From Haematobia irritans (taxonomy: Eukaryota > Arthropoda > Insecta > Diptera > Muscidae): a stretch of 64,000 nucleotides of DNA. Where the stretch lies: assembly GCF_050003625.1 (NCBI RefSeq), contig NC_134398.1, positions 26,443,211-26,507,210 on the forward strand, read 5' to 3'. Below the pieces are notes generated by a model. The model was given only the letters and a program-made list of their open reading frames with translations. It was not told the origin of the DNA and did not search any database. Position 1 is the stretch's first letter. Every line of letters starts with the position of its first letter. Both the position numbers and the translations under genes were made by a program. Shown piece after piece: positions 1-12,300 of this stretch.

Positions 1-2008
1 TAGGTCGGATGGTATTGCAAATGGACCATATCGGTCTACTTTTACGTATAGCCCCCATATAAACGGACCACCAAATTTTGCTTGCCGATCCTCTAAGAGA
101 AGCAAATTTCATCCGATCCGGCTGAAATTTTAATTATATATAGCCCCCATATAAACCGATCCCCCAATTTGGCTTTCGGAGCCTCTAAGAGAAGCAAGTT
201 TCATCCGATCCTTCTGAAATTTTGTACATGGTGTTAGTATATGGTCTCTAACAACCGTGCAAAAATTGGTCCACATCGGTCCATAATTATATATAGCCCC
301 CATATAAACCGATCCTCCGATTTGGCTTTCGGAGCCTCTAAGAGAAGCAAATTTCATCCGATCCGGCTGAAATTTGGTACATGGTGTTAGTATATCGTCT
401 CTAAAAACCATACAAAATTGATCCATATCGGTCTATAATTATATATAGCCCCCATATAAACCGATCCCAGATTTGACCTCCGGAGCCCCTTGGAAGAGTA
501 CAATTCATCCGATTCGGTTGAAATTTGGTACGTTATGTTAGTATACAAAATAACATAAAGTACCAACAAATTTCATCCGAGTCAGTTGTAATTTGGTACA
601 TTGTGCTAGTATATGGCCTTTAACAACCATGCCTAACTAGGTCCATATCGGTCTATACACGCTCACAAAAAATCGCTTCTGTAACATATACTCCCAAACA
701 TATTTTGCTTCAAGCATATACATTTTTGGGTATTGCCCAAACATTTATATGTTTGATCTCTTCCAATATATAATATGTTTGAAAGCATATTGGTCTAAAC
801 AATATATGTTTGGGTAGTCTAAGTTCCAAACATTTTGTATTTTTGCATCCAAATTCAATAATGTTGTCTTCCAAAAAACAATATGTTATTATGTGAACAT
901 ATAATATGTTTGGAAGCATTTTGCACCCAAAAATATTATATATGCTTAAAAAAAATTCTCCCAAACAATATTGTGCTCAAAATTTTATTTATTTATATAT
1001 TTACAATCATAATGAATTATGAAAATAAACAGGTAATATAGGTGCTAACAACATAGGTTTATTTATTTATTTATATATTTACAATCATAATGAATTATGA
1101 AAATAAACAGGTAATATAGGTGCTAACAACATAGGTTTTCGACCTGAATGCTCAAAATTTCCACGAGATTTTTTAGTTCTTAGCACCTTTTTCTGTAATA
1201 CAAACATTGTAGAAGAAATTATTCAATTGTATGATTTTTTTTATTTTAATTTTACCTTTTGCCGGACGGGGATTCGAACAGCGGACCACACAGTTTGTAA
1301 GGATCAAAGAAGTAGCTGATCAATTGCCCAAGGAAAATAAAATGTTAATTTTGTAATAACAAGCAACAACCACCAACTTAATTCAATATCGCTCCCTGTT
1401 AAATAGCGCTCCAAGCTACTAAACACATATATGTTTATAGGCTATTTCTAAATTAATATATGTTTACATCCAAGCATATTATATTTACAAACATTTTATG
1501 TCCCAAACATAATATGTTCTAACATATTAACATATATGTCCCAAACATGTTATGCTAGTTTATGAACATTATATGCTTGCACTCAAAAATATTGTGTTTA
1601 AAAATTTGTGTTCCAAACATATAATGTTTATAGCCAAACATATGAAAAACAGTCTTTTTCATCCGTGTAGTTATATATAGAGCCCTCAGATAAATCGATC
1701 CCCAATCACACAAAAATTGGTCCATATCAAGTTCATAATTGTATATAGCCCCCATATAAGCGACCCCCATATTTCAATTCTGGCTCCCTACGTACCGTGC
1801 AAAAGTCCATATCGATTCGTAATTATTTGTAGACTTACCTATACATACCTTTTTTGTCTAATACACGTATGGACTAACTCACAATTAAGATACCACAACC
1901 CAAATAATTCGATTGTGGATGACAGTCTTTCGTAGAAGTTTCTACGTAATCCATGGTGGAGGGTACATAAGATTCGGCCTGGCCGAACTTACGGTCATAT
2001 ATACTTGT
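1..2008 (+). mobile_element. DINE-1/Helentron-like repeat, family A (copy A1, 5' end outside window)
   Basis: Non-autonomous repeat made of diverged units of about 150-180 bp (blocks reading 'tatagcccccatataaac' and 'atccgatccggctgaaattt'), ending in a hairpin (1968-1991, arms taagattcggcc/ggccgaactta) followed by tatatacttgt. The same layout recurs at 10405-12810 and 30053-31616. A 3' hairpin, internal tandem units and a block with repeated GTCC motifs beside a 'ccccataaag' motif are what I recall of Drosophila DINE-1/INE-1, hence the class; this is inference. The copy is split by a TIR element at 658-1667. Open frames inside it, with repeated peptides such as GSVYMGAIYNYGP, come from the repeat and are not genes. 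Confidence 0.75.
658..1667 (+). mobile_element. CAC-ended TIR element, family K (copy K1)
   Basis: Begins CACGCTCACAAAAAATCGC and ends GTCTTTTTCATCCGTG, flanked by TA on both sides (656-657, 1668-1669). Removing it restores the 'gtctatagttatatatag' of uninterrupted family A (31074 onward). The interior is AT-rich, dense in caaacatata/tatatgtttg motifs, and has a tRNA-like segment near 1255-1330 on the minus strand. A 70-bp internal stretch (about 1040-1135) is tandemly doubled, which explains 1010 bp against about 963 in the other copies. No transposase is visible. Superfamily unknown. Confidence 0.75.
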
Positions 2009-2620
2009 TATTTCCTAACATTGTCTTCTAAATTGTATGTTAGTTTCTTTATTATAAGGTGAATTAAAAAATGTTGTGATAGAATGGATTTAGCATTTTT
2101 GCAGCAAAATTTGAAATTTTTTTTACCATTTTATAAACTTTTACTCTTTTTTAAATTATTAAAAAAAATACCCATTAAAAATACGAAAAAAATGGGTTAT
2201 AAAAAATTGAATTAAAACAACTTCCTGCGAAGCTAAAATAATTAACTTCTTTGTGAAGACATTTTTGGAAGTGCCAATTTTTCTCTGGGAAAAAGTGCGG
2301 AACTACTTTTAGTTGCTTTTTGTCTAGTTATGTTGAAGTCTGATTTTTTATTCATTTTTATAAAATAAAACATTAATTTAACCTCTAACTTCAGTCAATT
2401 AATTTTTAGCTAGGGGGGGGGGGCTATAGCCCTCCTAGGAAAATTTTCTAGCTACGCTAATGGATTTCAACAGACGGACGGACGGACATGCTTAGATTGA
2501 CTCAGAATTTCACCACGACCCAGAATATATATTCTTTATGGGGTCTTAGAGCAATATTTCGATGTGTTACAAACGGAATGACAAAGTTAATATACCCCCC
2601 ATCCTATGGTGGAATCCTGG
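2009..2620. repeat. Degraded repeats: family P fragment and family A end
   Basis: About 2045-2280 matches the interior of the TIR element at 46499-47071. About 2461-2616 is the terminal block of family A (minus orientation), with the GGACGGACGGACATGC motif and the 'cccatcctatggtgg' end. Between them lie AT-rich sequence and a run of eleven G at 2414. No gene is seen. Confidence 0.6.
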
Positions 2621-2940
2621 ACAACAATCCAACTCAACTTCCAATACTTCAATAGAATTCAATTTATTTCACACATTTAATAAATGTAGAATTTATAGTA
2701 TTAAATGATTTACGAGTTTCATTTCAACATATCGTTAAAAAACGACAAATTTTGTTGCTGGGACCACAAACATTTGTAGTTGTTATAGTAGTAAAAATGT
2801 TAGCTATTTCAACTAACGCAGTTTGCTACTTTAGCATCAATGTTGGTCAAAAACTTTTTGCTAATTCAGCAGCATTTGTTGTAAAAAATGTTTGCTGTTT
2901 CAACTAACGAATGTTTGCTGAAACAACTATATGTTACTGC

Positions 2941-3290
2941 CACCGTGGTGCAATGGTTAGCATGCCCGCCTTGCATACACAAGGTCGTGGGTTCGATTCC
3001 TGCTTCGAACGAACACCAAAAGTTTTTCAGCGGTGGATTATCCTACCACAGTAATGCTGGTGACATTTCTGAGGGTTACAAAGCTTCTCTAAGTAGTTTC
3101 ACCGCAATGTGGATCGCCGTTCGGATTCGGCTATAAAAAGGAGGTCCCTTGTCATTAAGCTTAACATAGAATCGGGCAGCACTCAGTGATAAGAGAGAAG
3201 TTCACCAATGTGGTATCACAATGGACTGAATAGTCTAAGTGAGCCTGATACATCGGACTGCCATCTATCCTAACCTAACCTAACCTAACC
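2941..3290 (+). mobile_element. tRNA-derived SINE, complete copy
   Basis: About 350 bp. The head resembles a tRNA with a pol III A box (TGGTGCAATGG, near 2947) and B box (GGTTCGATTCC, near 2991). A body of about 220 bp follows, and the tail is (taacc)n. The direct repeat TACTGC flanks it (2935-2940 and 3291-3296). The neighbouring repeat at about 3455 shows the empty-site version. Copied by reverse transcription using a LINE partner (family knowledge). A second copy at 29839 is split by another element. Confidence 0.85.
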
Positions 3291-3500
3291 TACTGCTGTC
3301 CCTTTTTCAGCAAACAAAAACTGCTGTTATATCAAAAATTTTTGCTATTATGAGTAACAAAATTTTTTGGGTGTAAATCAGCAGTATTTGTTTGCTATTT
3401 TAGCAGTAAAAAATGTTTGCTGTTTCAACAAACGAATGTTTGCTGAAACAACTACATGCTATTGCTTTTCATTTTTCAGCAAACAAAAACTACTGTTTTA

Positions 3501-4016
3501 CACTGAAAAAACAGTGAACCCACCAGGAAGAAAACTTTCGGTTAATTTTAGAAAATTTTGAATATTTGTAGAAAATTTTAACTAAACAGTATTACAAACG
3601 TTGGCATCACGCCGATATCATAAAAATAAGTAAATATTTTTCGACAAATTCAAGAAAATTTATTAGACATAACTAAGTTTTTTCACTTGTTAAAGAAAAT
3701 TTTGTAGTTTGAAGGTAAAACTTGGAGTTCAAAATTGCAAGAATGTCTTTAGTGACATACGAAGTTCATGGTGGACGCCTTTTTGGTAAAATTTACAAAT
3801 TTAAAGAAATTCTGAACTATTTTGTGGAAGACACGAATTTAGTTAATCTTTATGCTTCATTTGAGTATAGTTTTTTCCTCGGTTTTAGTTAATTTAACTA
3901 ACGTAAACAAAAAATTATTAGAGTAAAGGAAACTTTCTCCAAACATAATAATTTCATGAACTAAAATAAAGTTAAATTGGCTTTAGTGAAATAGAGAGTT
4001 CACTTTTTTTTGAGTG
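3501..4016. mobile_element. CAC-ended TIR element (family L), TA duplication
   Basis: Starts CACTGAAAAAACAGTGAACC and ends GTTCACTTTTTTTTGAGTG, with TA on each side (3499-3500, 4017-4018). 516 bp, non-coding. A close full-length copy lies at 14133-14646; more diverged relatives are at 32270-32746 and 38363-39070. Confidence 0.75.
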
Positions 4017-4071
4017 TAGCAAACATTCCTGCTGTTATGAATAACAAAAATGTTTGGGTGTATGGTTATAT

Positions 4072-5446
4072 CCCAATAAACACAGGATGAGCGTTTTTCA
4101 AATGCAACAACTTTTCAGTTTGAGGGTAAATATAATTTTCAACATAAATTCAACTTGACTTGAAAGAGCTCATCTTCAATACATCTTCAAATTGTTTGCG
4201 AATTACTTCCAATTCGCCAAAATGTTGATGAAATCTTTGAAGAGGTGTTGAAGATAATATGAGAAAACTTTGACAAAACACTACCCTAAAATGCAACGAA
4301 AAACCCATGTGGTTTTCAATACTTATTTGTGCAACGAAGTTCGTGGTCAATTGGAAGAAATAAAAAAATTGGAAAATTTTAGAGAAATAACTGAATTTAC
4401 TCCAAATTGTTTATAATAATAGGTAAGTGAAAATAAAAAATGATATAAAACTTTAAGGAAGTCACTAAATGTATATGTCTTTGTAGAAAACTAAAACTAT
4501 GGATTCTACGTTCTTGAAAACATTAAAAAGCTGACTGCTTCAAATAGTTTATAATAAGTGGTAAGTCTATATGGAAAATTAAATCAACACTTTAGAGAAG
4601 TCACTAAATCACTAAATTTAAATCTCTTTGCAGAAAACTAATATCTTTGGATGTTACATTCTTGCTAACGTTAAGAAGCTGACAAATGAAAAATTAGTGA
4701 CATTTCAAAGTGGAACCAATTAAAATTGTTAAAAACAACAAATTGTTAAAATCAATAACTTCTGGATGAAAATATGCATCACATCGTCAGTTTAATTTAC
4801 ATCCTATTATCAGTTTAAAATGGATATTTTGTGAATTCCTTCTGCTGGAAATCTATTCTAACACGCGGTCCAGCACGTTCTAATTTCAAATTGCCCCCAT
4901 ATTAATAAATTTTAATGCTGTTTTATGACACCAACAGGAAGGAAATCGAATTATCAATGTGATAGTGTTTACAAATAATGTTTACGATATTTAAAGTTTT
5001 GTTCTTATTTGTTGATATATTTAATAAGATTATTGGTATTGTAGTGTATTATGTAGTGTAGTGTATTATTATATATTTTATTTTGACAAAAATTAATAAA
5101 TTATACAAAATTCATAGAATTTTGGTTTTGACTTTCAATTTGAAGTGAGAATATTATTCATACAAATTTTTGTTGAAAAGTATTTGCAACGATGTTAATT
5201 TTTAATTTGACTCGCATCGAAAATTGTTTGAGAAATTATTGAGGAGCGATGTATTTCAATTGGAGGATAACACTTGAGAAATTATTGCTAATGTGTTGAA
5301 TTTTACTGTTGAGGGTAATGTCTGTTTTTTGTTGAGAATGCGATTTTCTCAACAATTTCTCAAATTGAATATTACACTAATCCTTTGAAAAAATGTTTGA
5401 GAAATTGTTGAAATTAAGCATTTTTCAAACGTTTGTGTTTATTGGG
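4072..5446. mobile_element. TIR element with CCCAATAAACACA ends and AT duplication
   Basis: Left end CCCAATAAACACA (4072) and right end TGTGTTTATTGGG (to 5446) are perfect inverted repeats, flanked by AT at 4070-4071 and 5447-5448. 1375 bp, no supportable coding frame. A fragment of its right end recurs at about 57775-57830. A 2-bp AT duplication is what I recall for the ISL2EU group; that assignment is a guess. Confidence 0.65.
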
Positions 5447-5635
5447 ATGTTTCGTTAAAGGAATCATGTAGGCATTTATTTTATTTCGGGGTCGTCATAA
5501 AGTGTTACAAAATACCTCTGTTGACTCGTAAGTCGTAACCGTGGACACAAAACACAAAATATTTTATACAACAATCATTTTTATTTATTTTATAAAAACA
5601 TACATATATATACATATATATTTCATAAACTTTTT

Positions 5636-6170
5636 CAACTTTGATATATGGATAATATACTAACTTCAACGATATTGTGCCCTTTTCAGCTATATCTAAA
5701 GGCTTGACATTTGTAAGAACGCGGAAATTACGAAATATTTTTGGCCAAGATTATTTTAATATGCAACATGGCATATCAAAGCCCTATGCACATATGAAGC
5801 CTTTAGTAAATGGTACGGAAGTGAAAGGATGATGTTGCTTAACCGAAACAAAGTGAAGTTCGGGATTAACCCTCTAATGCCCCAATTTTTTGCCAGCTGA
5901 TTAAATTTTCAATGTTAACGACACGAAAGCAAGAGAACTAAGCAAGAAAAAATTATGCGGTAAAATTCAGCATATGCTTCAAAGCCTCTTGAATAGCTTC
6001 AAATAAGTTTTCTTTTTATTTTGCCCATTTTTGTTGTCTTAAGGTGTGTTTTACTAAAAGCTTCCTTATTATATGAAGCCCGCCTAAAGGCGGGCTTGGG
6101 CATTAGAAGGTTAAAAGAGTTTGCTTTGGCGCCCCAGACTTGTTCATTTTGCTGGACATTGAAGATTTTC
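5636..6170 (-). pseudogene. Decayed duplicate of the last exon of the adjacent P450 gene
   Basis: The minus strand aligns base by base with the 3' part of the last exon of the P450 at 6387-20137, from before the heme loop to the C-terminus; the flanking AT-rich 3' sequence (5550-5635) is also similar. It is dead: one base is lost in the heme-binding loop, an Arg codon after the conserved Cys-Ile-Gly is TGA, and an extra A shifts the frame further on. A 241-bp TTAA-flanked element (5870-6110) splits it. It is probably the remnant of a tandem gene duplication. No other exons of the second copy are seen. Confidence 0.8.
5870..6110. mobile_element. piggyBac-type MITE
   Basis: TTAA at 5866-5869 and 6111-6114 flanks inverted ends CCCTCTAATGCCC and GGGCATTAGAAGG. 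241 bp, with an internal short hairpin near 6078-6098 (gcccgcctaaaggcgggc). A second copy in opposite orientation is at 13771-14015. A TTAA duplication with CCY ends is the piggyBac hallmark. Confidence 0.85.
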
Positions 6171-6179
6171 ATGTAACCT

Positions 6180-6386
6180 AACGAAACATTTTCTAAGGAA
6201 GCAATTATATTTTTTGATTCATGGTGATGAGTATTTAAGATTCGCCCCTGCCGAACTTAAGTGCGTATATACTTGTTTTAACTTAAAGAAGGGATCTAAC
6301 ACCCTGCTGAAAACGGAGCAGTGGAGAATACAAAGTACCATATTTTATATAACGATCATTATTATTTAAATTATATATGTAATATT
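6180..6386 (+). repeat. Helentron-like 3' end fragment and P450 3' flank
   Basis: About 6222-6270 has the 'catggtgatgagtatttaag' and hairpin end of the Helentron-like families, ending 'gtatatacttgt'. The rest, to the P450 stop codon, is its AT-rich 3' flank; no clear AATAAA is seen on the minus strand. Confidence 0.45.
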
Positions 6387-9300
6387 TCACAACCTTTTTT
6401 CAAATTTCATATAGGGATAATTTACTAACTTTAAGGATATTGTGCCCTTCTCAATAATATCTGAAGGCTTTGCACTTGTAAGAATTCGAAAATTACGAAA
6501 TATTTTCGCCACAATTATTTTCATATGCAACATGGCATATCGAAGCCCTATGCACATTCGAAGACCTTTGGTAAATGGTACGAAAGCGAAAGAATGATGC
6601 TTCTTATCCGAACCAAAGTGAAGGTCAGGATTATAATATTTTGCCTTGGGCCCCCAAAATTGTTCATTTCGCTGCATATTTAAAATATCGAGAAGAAATT
6701 GTGTGCCTTTTGGCACCAACAGTCCATCACGCAAATAGAAGTCCGCTGAAGCACTTCTTAAAACAACCGGAACAGTTGGATAAAGACGCAGCGCCTCATT
6801 GATAACCATCTCGGTATATACCATTTGATCAAGTTGTTCATTCGTTATATCATCGAGGAATAATGCCTCACCGTTTTTGGGAAATATATTGATTAGCTCA
6901 TTAAATAATTTTTCCTGAAATTCAGGATACAAAGCAAGACAGAGGCACACAAAATAAACTGTTGTTGAAATTGTATCAAATGACTGTAAGATATTTAAAA
7001 TTATTTATGTAATCAAGAAATAACGTCACAATACTTACTCCTGCTATTATAGTATGTGTTTCTTCAAAGATATCCTTGAAAGAGAGTTTACCACTTTCAA
7101 AATGATTTCGGACACATTCTATAAATATCTTTGATTTAGACTTCGTTATCTCATAATCATTGGAAACATTTGAGTTGTTATCCGCTTGAGAATTTGATGG
7201 CTTACTATTTTGCACAGGTATTTGTCCGGGCAATAGGGCCTTTTTTAAATTCTATAATTGGAAAAGAGACATTTAGATCAGTATTTGTGTTATCAATTAT
7301 ATATATTTTTAATTATTGTCAACAAGTTTGTCGAAGATCATTTATTATTAAAGGTTAGCACTAAGTTCGCGATCAGCCGCTAATGCTTAGTACTAAGTTC
7401 GTTTCTGCGAAAACCCCTTGGATGGTTCCTTAGTTATGCGAAATAATATACCTTCCTATTTTTTCGTGCGAATAATCCAGGGTTGTATAAATATGTGCTT
7501 TAAAATGCTCAAAACAAAGATTTCGCATTTATTCCGCGCTAACGTTTTTTGTATGGAGTATAACAGATTTTCGGGCGAAAACGTGATCTTAGTACTAGGC
7601 TTAAAATAAACAAGTAAGGAAAGTCTAAAATCGGGCGGGCCGACTATATTATACCCTGCACCACTTTGTATCTAAATTTTCGATACCATATCACAACCGT
7701 CAAATGTGTTGGGTGCTATATATAATGGTTTGTCCCAAATATATACATTTGAATACCACTCGATCTGGACAGAATTTGATAGACTTCTATAAAATCGATA
7801 AACTCATAATTTAAGTCGGATAATGCACTAGGGTGGAACACAATGTTAGTAAAAAAATATGGAAGACATTTAAATCTGAAGCAATTTTAAGGAAACTTCG
7901 CAAAATTTTATTTATGATTTATCGCTCGATATATATGTATTAGAAGTTTAGGAAAATTAGAGTCATTTTTACAACTTTTCGACTAAGCAGTGGCGATTTA
8001 ACAAGGAAAATGTTGGTATTTTGACCATTTTTGTCGAAATCAGAAAAACATATATATGGGAGCTATATCTAAATCTGAACCGATGTCAACCAAATTTGGC
8101 ACGCATAGCTACAATGCTAATTCTACTCCCTGTGCAAAATTTCAATTAAATCGGAGTAAAAGATTGGCCTCTGTGGTCATATGAGTGTAAATCGGGCGAA
8201 AGCTATATATGGGAGATATATCCAAATCTGAACCGATTTCAACCAAATTTGGCACGCATAGTTACAATGCTAATTCTATTCCCTATGCAAAATTTCAACT
8301 AAATCGGAGCAAAAAATTGGCCTCTGTGGTCATATGAGTGTAAATCGGGCGAAAGATATATATTGGAGATGTATCTAAATCTGAACCGATTTCAACCAAA
8401 TTTGGCACGCATAGCTACAATTCTAATACTACTCCCTGTGCAAAATTTCAACTAAATCGGAGCAAAAAATTGGTCACTGTGGGCAAATGAGTGTAAATCG
8501 GGCGAAAGCTATATATGGGAGCTATATCTAAATCTGAACCGATTTGGCTGATATTTTGCAAATTTTTCGAGACTCATAAAATATTCGGATGTACGGAATT
8601 TTAGGAAGATCGGTTGATATACACGCCAATTATGACCAGATCGGTGAAAAATATATATGGCAGCTATATCTAAATCTGAACCGATTTTTTCCAAAATCAA
8701 TAGGGATCGTCTTTGAGCCGAAACTGGACCCTATACCAAATCGGACTAAAACTGCGAGCTGTACTTTGCACACAAAAATACACCAACAGCAGACAGACAG
8801 ACAGACAGACGGACAGACGGACATCGCTAAATCGACTCAGAATTTAATTCTAAGCCGATCCGTATCCTAAAAGATTGGTCTATGATTACTCCTTCTTGGC
8901 GTTACATGCACAAACTTTTTATACCCTGCACCACAGTAATGGTGAAGGGTATAAAAACTATAAAAAAAATAATAAAATTATATCTTCTTGTTGCAAGTTT
9001 GATTATAATTTGATGGAGAATGACATTTTTGGATTTATAATTGCCATTTACGAAATGCACCTTTCTCGAAAAACAAAAATGAACTAAAAAAAATAAAGAA
9101 AAAATCTTAGGACCCAGATCATTCCCATTTTAATCACGCTGTAATCCATTCTTACTATTTTTGAGAAGTGTACGAAAAACTTCTTCTGTTTTAGCTCCAT
9201 TTGAACTAATTTGTATGTCATTGAAATTTTACTGCCATTTAGTTCATAAATTTTTTGAGACATACTTGGAATAAAGAAAAAATCGTTGGGCTGGGTAAAA

Positions 9301-12300
9301 TTTCTTACAAAATTTTTAAAATAAACTAAAACAAACTAAAATTTTTGCAATAAATATTAGTTCATTTTAGCTTCAGTTTTACAACAGACTTTTTTTCTGT
9401 GTATGTATTTTAAACAAAAATTTTATCTTAAAGTTAGGTATTAAGTTCGCATTATCTCCCTAAAATAGCCATTTTTCACGCTTACTTCTCTTTAGTAACG
9501 TAAATGGAAAAAATGACTATGTTTAAGTTAATGTTAATTTGATTTACTCGATTTTGGATTAATAGTACTCATTTGAAAAACAAACTAAAATTTTTGCAAT
9601 AAATATTAGTTCATTTTAGCTTCAGTTTTACAACAGACTTTTTTTCTGTGTATGTATTTTAAACAAAAATTTTATCTTAAAGTTAGGTATTAAGTGCGCA
9701 TTATCTCCCTAAAATAGCCATTTTTTCACGGTTACTTCTCTTTAGTAACTTTAACAGAAAAAAATGACTATGTTTAAGTTAAAGTTAATTTGATTTACTC
9801 GATTTTGGATTAATAGTACTCATTTGTATACTACTTTGTAGTACATCTCAGACTAAGATAAATTGATTAATGTTTTTCCTTTATTTTCGAAATCCCCTTT
9901 TTCTAAGTGTAAAAAATGTTATATATTCTTAAAACATCGTCAATATAAAAATTATATTTCCTTACATTGCCAATAAAGTCGTTCATAGTATTAATGTTTT
10001 TTTGCAGCCTTTTGTAATCCGTGGTTAATGAAAATAACACATCTGGATGCTTCCATGGTTTCAGTATTCTATCAAATATTCTATCAAGAAATCTGAAAAA
10101 TACAAATATGATAAGAAATTACACTTAAAGACTAAAACTTTTATTAGGACACCTCAGAAAAATATGCTAGATGCCCAAAAATCTGCTGAGAAAGGTAAAG
10201 CAGTCCCCGTTTGCTAACTGTCCATGTGGTGGTAAAATTTACCCCCTCGCACGCATGTTTACTTGTATTATAAGACGTGTGAAATAAAGTGCATGATAAT
10301 TTTCGAAATATTGTTTTATTTTTGTTAAATACAATGTGTTCTAATCAACAAATGTAATAATGATAAAAAAAAATTGTGTTTTTTATAGGAAATATATTTA
10401 TATAACAAGTATAGACGGCCGTAAGTTCGGCCACGCCGAATCTTATCTACCCTCCACCATGTATTGCGTAGAAACTTCTACGAAAGACTGTCATCCACAA
10501 TCGAATTACTTGGGTTGTGGTATCTTAAAACTTCTTAACATCGTTTTCTAAATTGCGAGTTAGTCCATAGTATGTACCACGTATGGACTCCATACGTGGT
10601 ACATATTAGACAAAATAGTTATGTATAGGTAAGTCTACAAATAATTACGAATCGACATGGAAATTGAAATATGGGGGCCGCTTATATGGGTACTATATAG
10701 AATTATGAACTTGATATGGACCAATTTTTGTGTGATTGGGGATCGATTTATCTGAGGGATATATATAACTATAGACCGATATGGACCTAGTTAGGCATGG
10801 TTGTTAACGGCCATATAACAGGTTGGCTGATAAGCCCCGGTTTGACACATAGATGGCGTCGCTAGTATTAAATGCATATTATTGATTGGTATGCAAAATT
10901 CAAGCGTGGTGAAATGAGCACGGAGGACGGTGAACGCAGTGGACGCCCGAAAGAGGTGGTTACCGACGAAAACATCAAAAAAAAAAATCCACAAAATGAT
11001 TTTGAATGACCGTAAAATGAAGTTGATCGAGATAGCAGAGGCCTTAAAGATATCAAAGGAATGTGTTGGTCATCAATATTTGGATATGCGAATGCTCTGT
11101 GCAAAATGGGTGCCGCTCGAGCTCACATTTGACCAAAAACAACAACGTGTTGATGATTCTGAGCGGTGTTTGCAGCTATTACCTCGTGATACACCCGAGT
11201 TTTTCCGTCGATATGTGACAATGGATGAAACATGGCTCCATCACTACACTCCTGATTCCAATCGACAGTCGGCTGAGTGGACAGCGACCGGTGAACCGTC
11301 TCCGAAGCGTGGAAAGACTCAAAAGTCCGCTGGCAAAGTAATGGCCTCTGTTTTTTGGGATGCGCATGGAATAATTTTTATCGATTATCTTGGGAAGGGA
11401 AAACCCATCAAGAGTGACTATTATATGGCGTAATTGGAGCGTTTGAAGGTCGAAATCGCGGCAAAACGGCCCCATATGAAGAAGAAAAAAGTGTTGTTCC
11501 ACCAAGACAACGCACCGTGCCACAAGTCATTGAGAACGATGGCAAAATTCATGAATTGGGCTTCGAATTGCTTCCCCACCCAGCGTATTCTCCAGATCTG
11601 GCCCCCAGCGACTTTTTCTTGTTCTCAGACCTCAAAAGGATGCTCGCAGGGAAAAATTTGGCTGCAATGAAAAGGTGATCGCCTATTTGAGGCAAAACCG
11701 AAGGAGTACTACCAAAATGGTATCAAAACATTGGAAGGTCGTTATAATCGTTGTATCGCTCTTGAAAGAAACTATGTTGAATAATAAAAACGAATTTTGA
11801 CAAAAAAAATTTTGTGTTTTTCTTTGTTAGACCGGGGACTTATCAGCCAACCTGTTACTAGCACAATGTACCACATTTCAACTCGGATGAAATTTGCTCC
11901 TCCAAGAGGCTTCAAAACCAAATCTCGGGATCGGTTTATATTTGGGGGCTATATATGATTATGGACTGATATGGACCACTTTTGGCATGGTTGTTAAATA
12001 TCATATACTACCACCACGTATCAACTACAACCAGATTCGGATGAATTTTGCTTCTCCAAAAGGCACAGGAGGTCAAATCTGGGGAACGGTTTATATGGGG
12101 GCTATATATAATTATGGACCGATGTGGACCAATTTTTGCATGGTCATTAGAGACCATATACCAACACCATATACCAAATTTCAGTCGGATCGGACGAAAT
12201 TTGCTTCTCTTAGAGGCTCCGCAAGCCAAATCGGGGGATCGGTTTATAAGGGGCTATATATAATTATGGACCCATGTGGATCAATTTTTGCATGGTTGTT

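Larger units (their letters stand above)
2740..4062. repeat. 'cagcaaac' repeat family, two tandem decayed copies
   Basis: AT-rich repeat with many tttgctg/cagcaaac motifs. Two tandem copies are visible, one interrupted by the SINE at 2941 and the other by the TIR element at 3501; the last ends at 'gtttgggtg' followed by TA. Related sequence forms the 329-bp insertion at 35759-36087 and a decayed fragment near 25745-25840. No coding capacity. Confidence 0.55.

Noticed and set aside
2941..3020. Possible functional tRNA gene (A and B boxes present)
   Set aside because: The acceptor stem does not pair, the same head recurs at 29839, and it is followed by a common body and (taacc)n tail, so it is a SINE.
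3265..3290. Telomere-like (taacc)n repeat
   Set aside because: It is the short tail of the SINE, flanked by its target duplication, with no extended array.
7170..7358. Plus-strand open frames overlapping the P450 exons
   Set aside because: They are antisense shadows of exons whose minus-strand splice phases and motifs are all consistent.
8790..8825. CRISPR-like or microsatellite array of cagacagacagacgg
   Set aside because: It is a fixed block of the Helentron-like families, present in each copy. This is a fly nuclear genome, so CRISPR is not expected and no repeat-spacer pattern exists.
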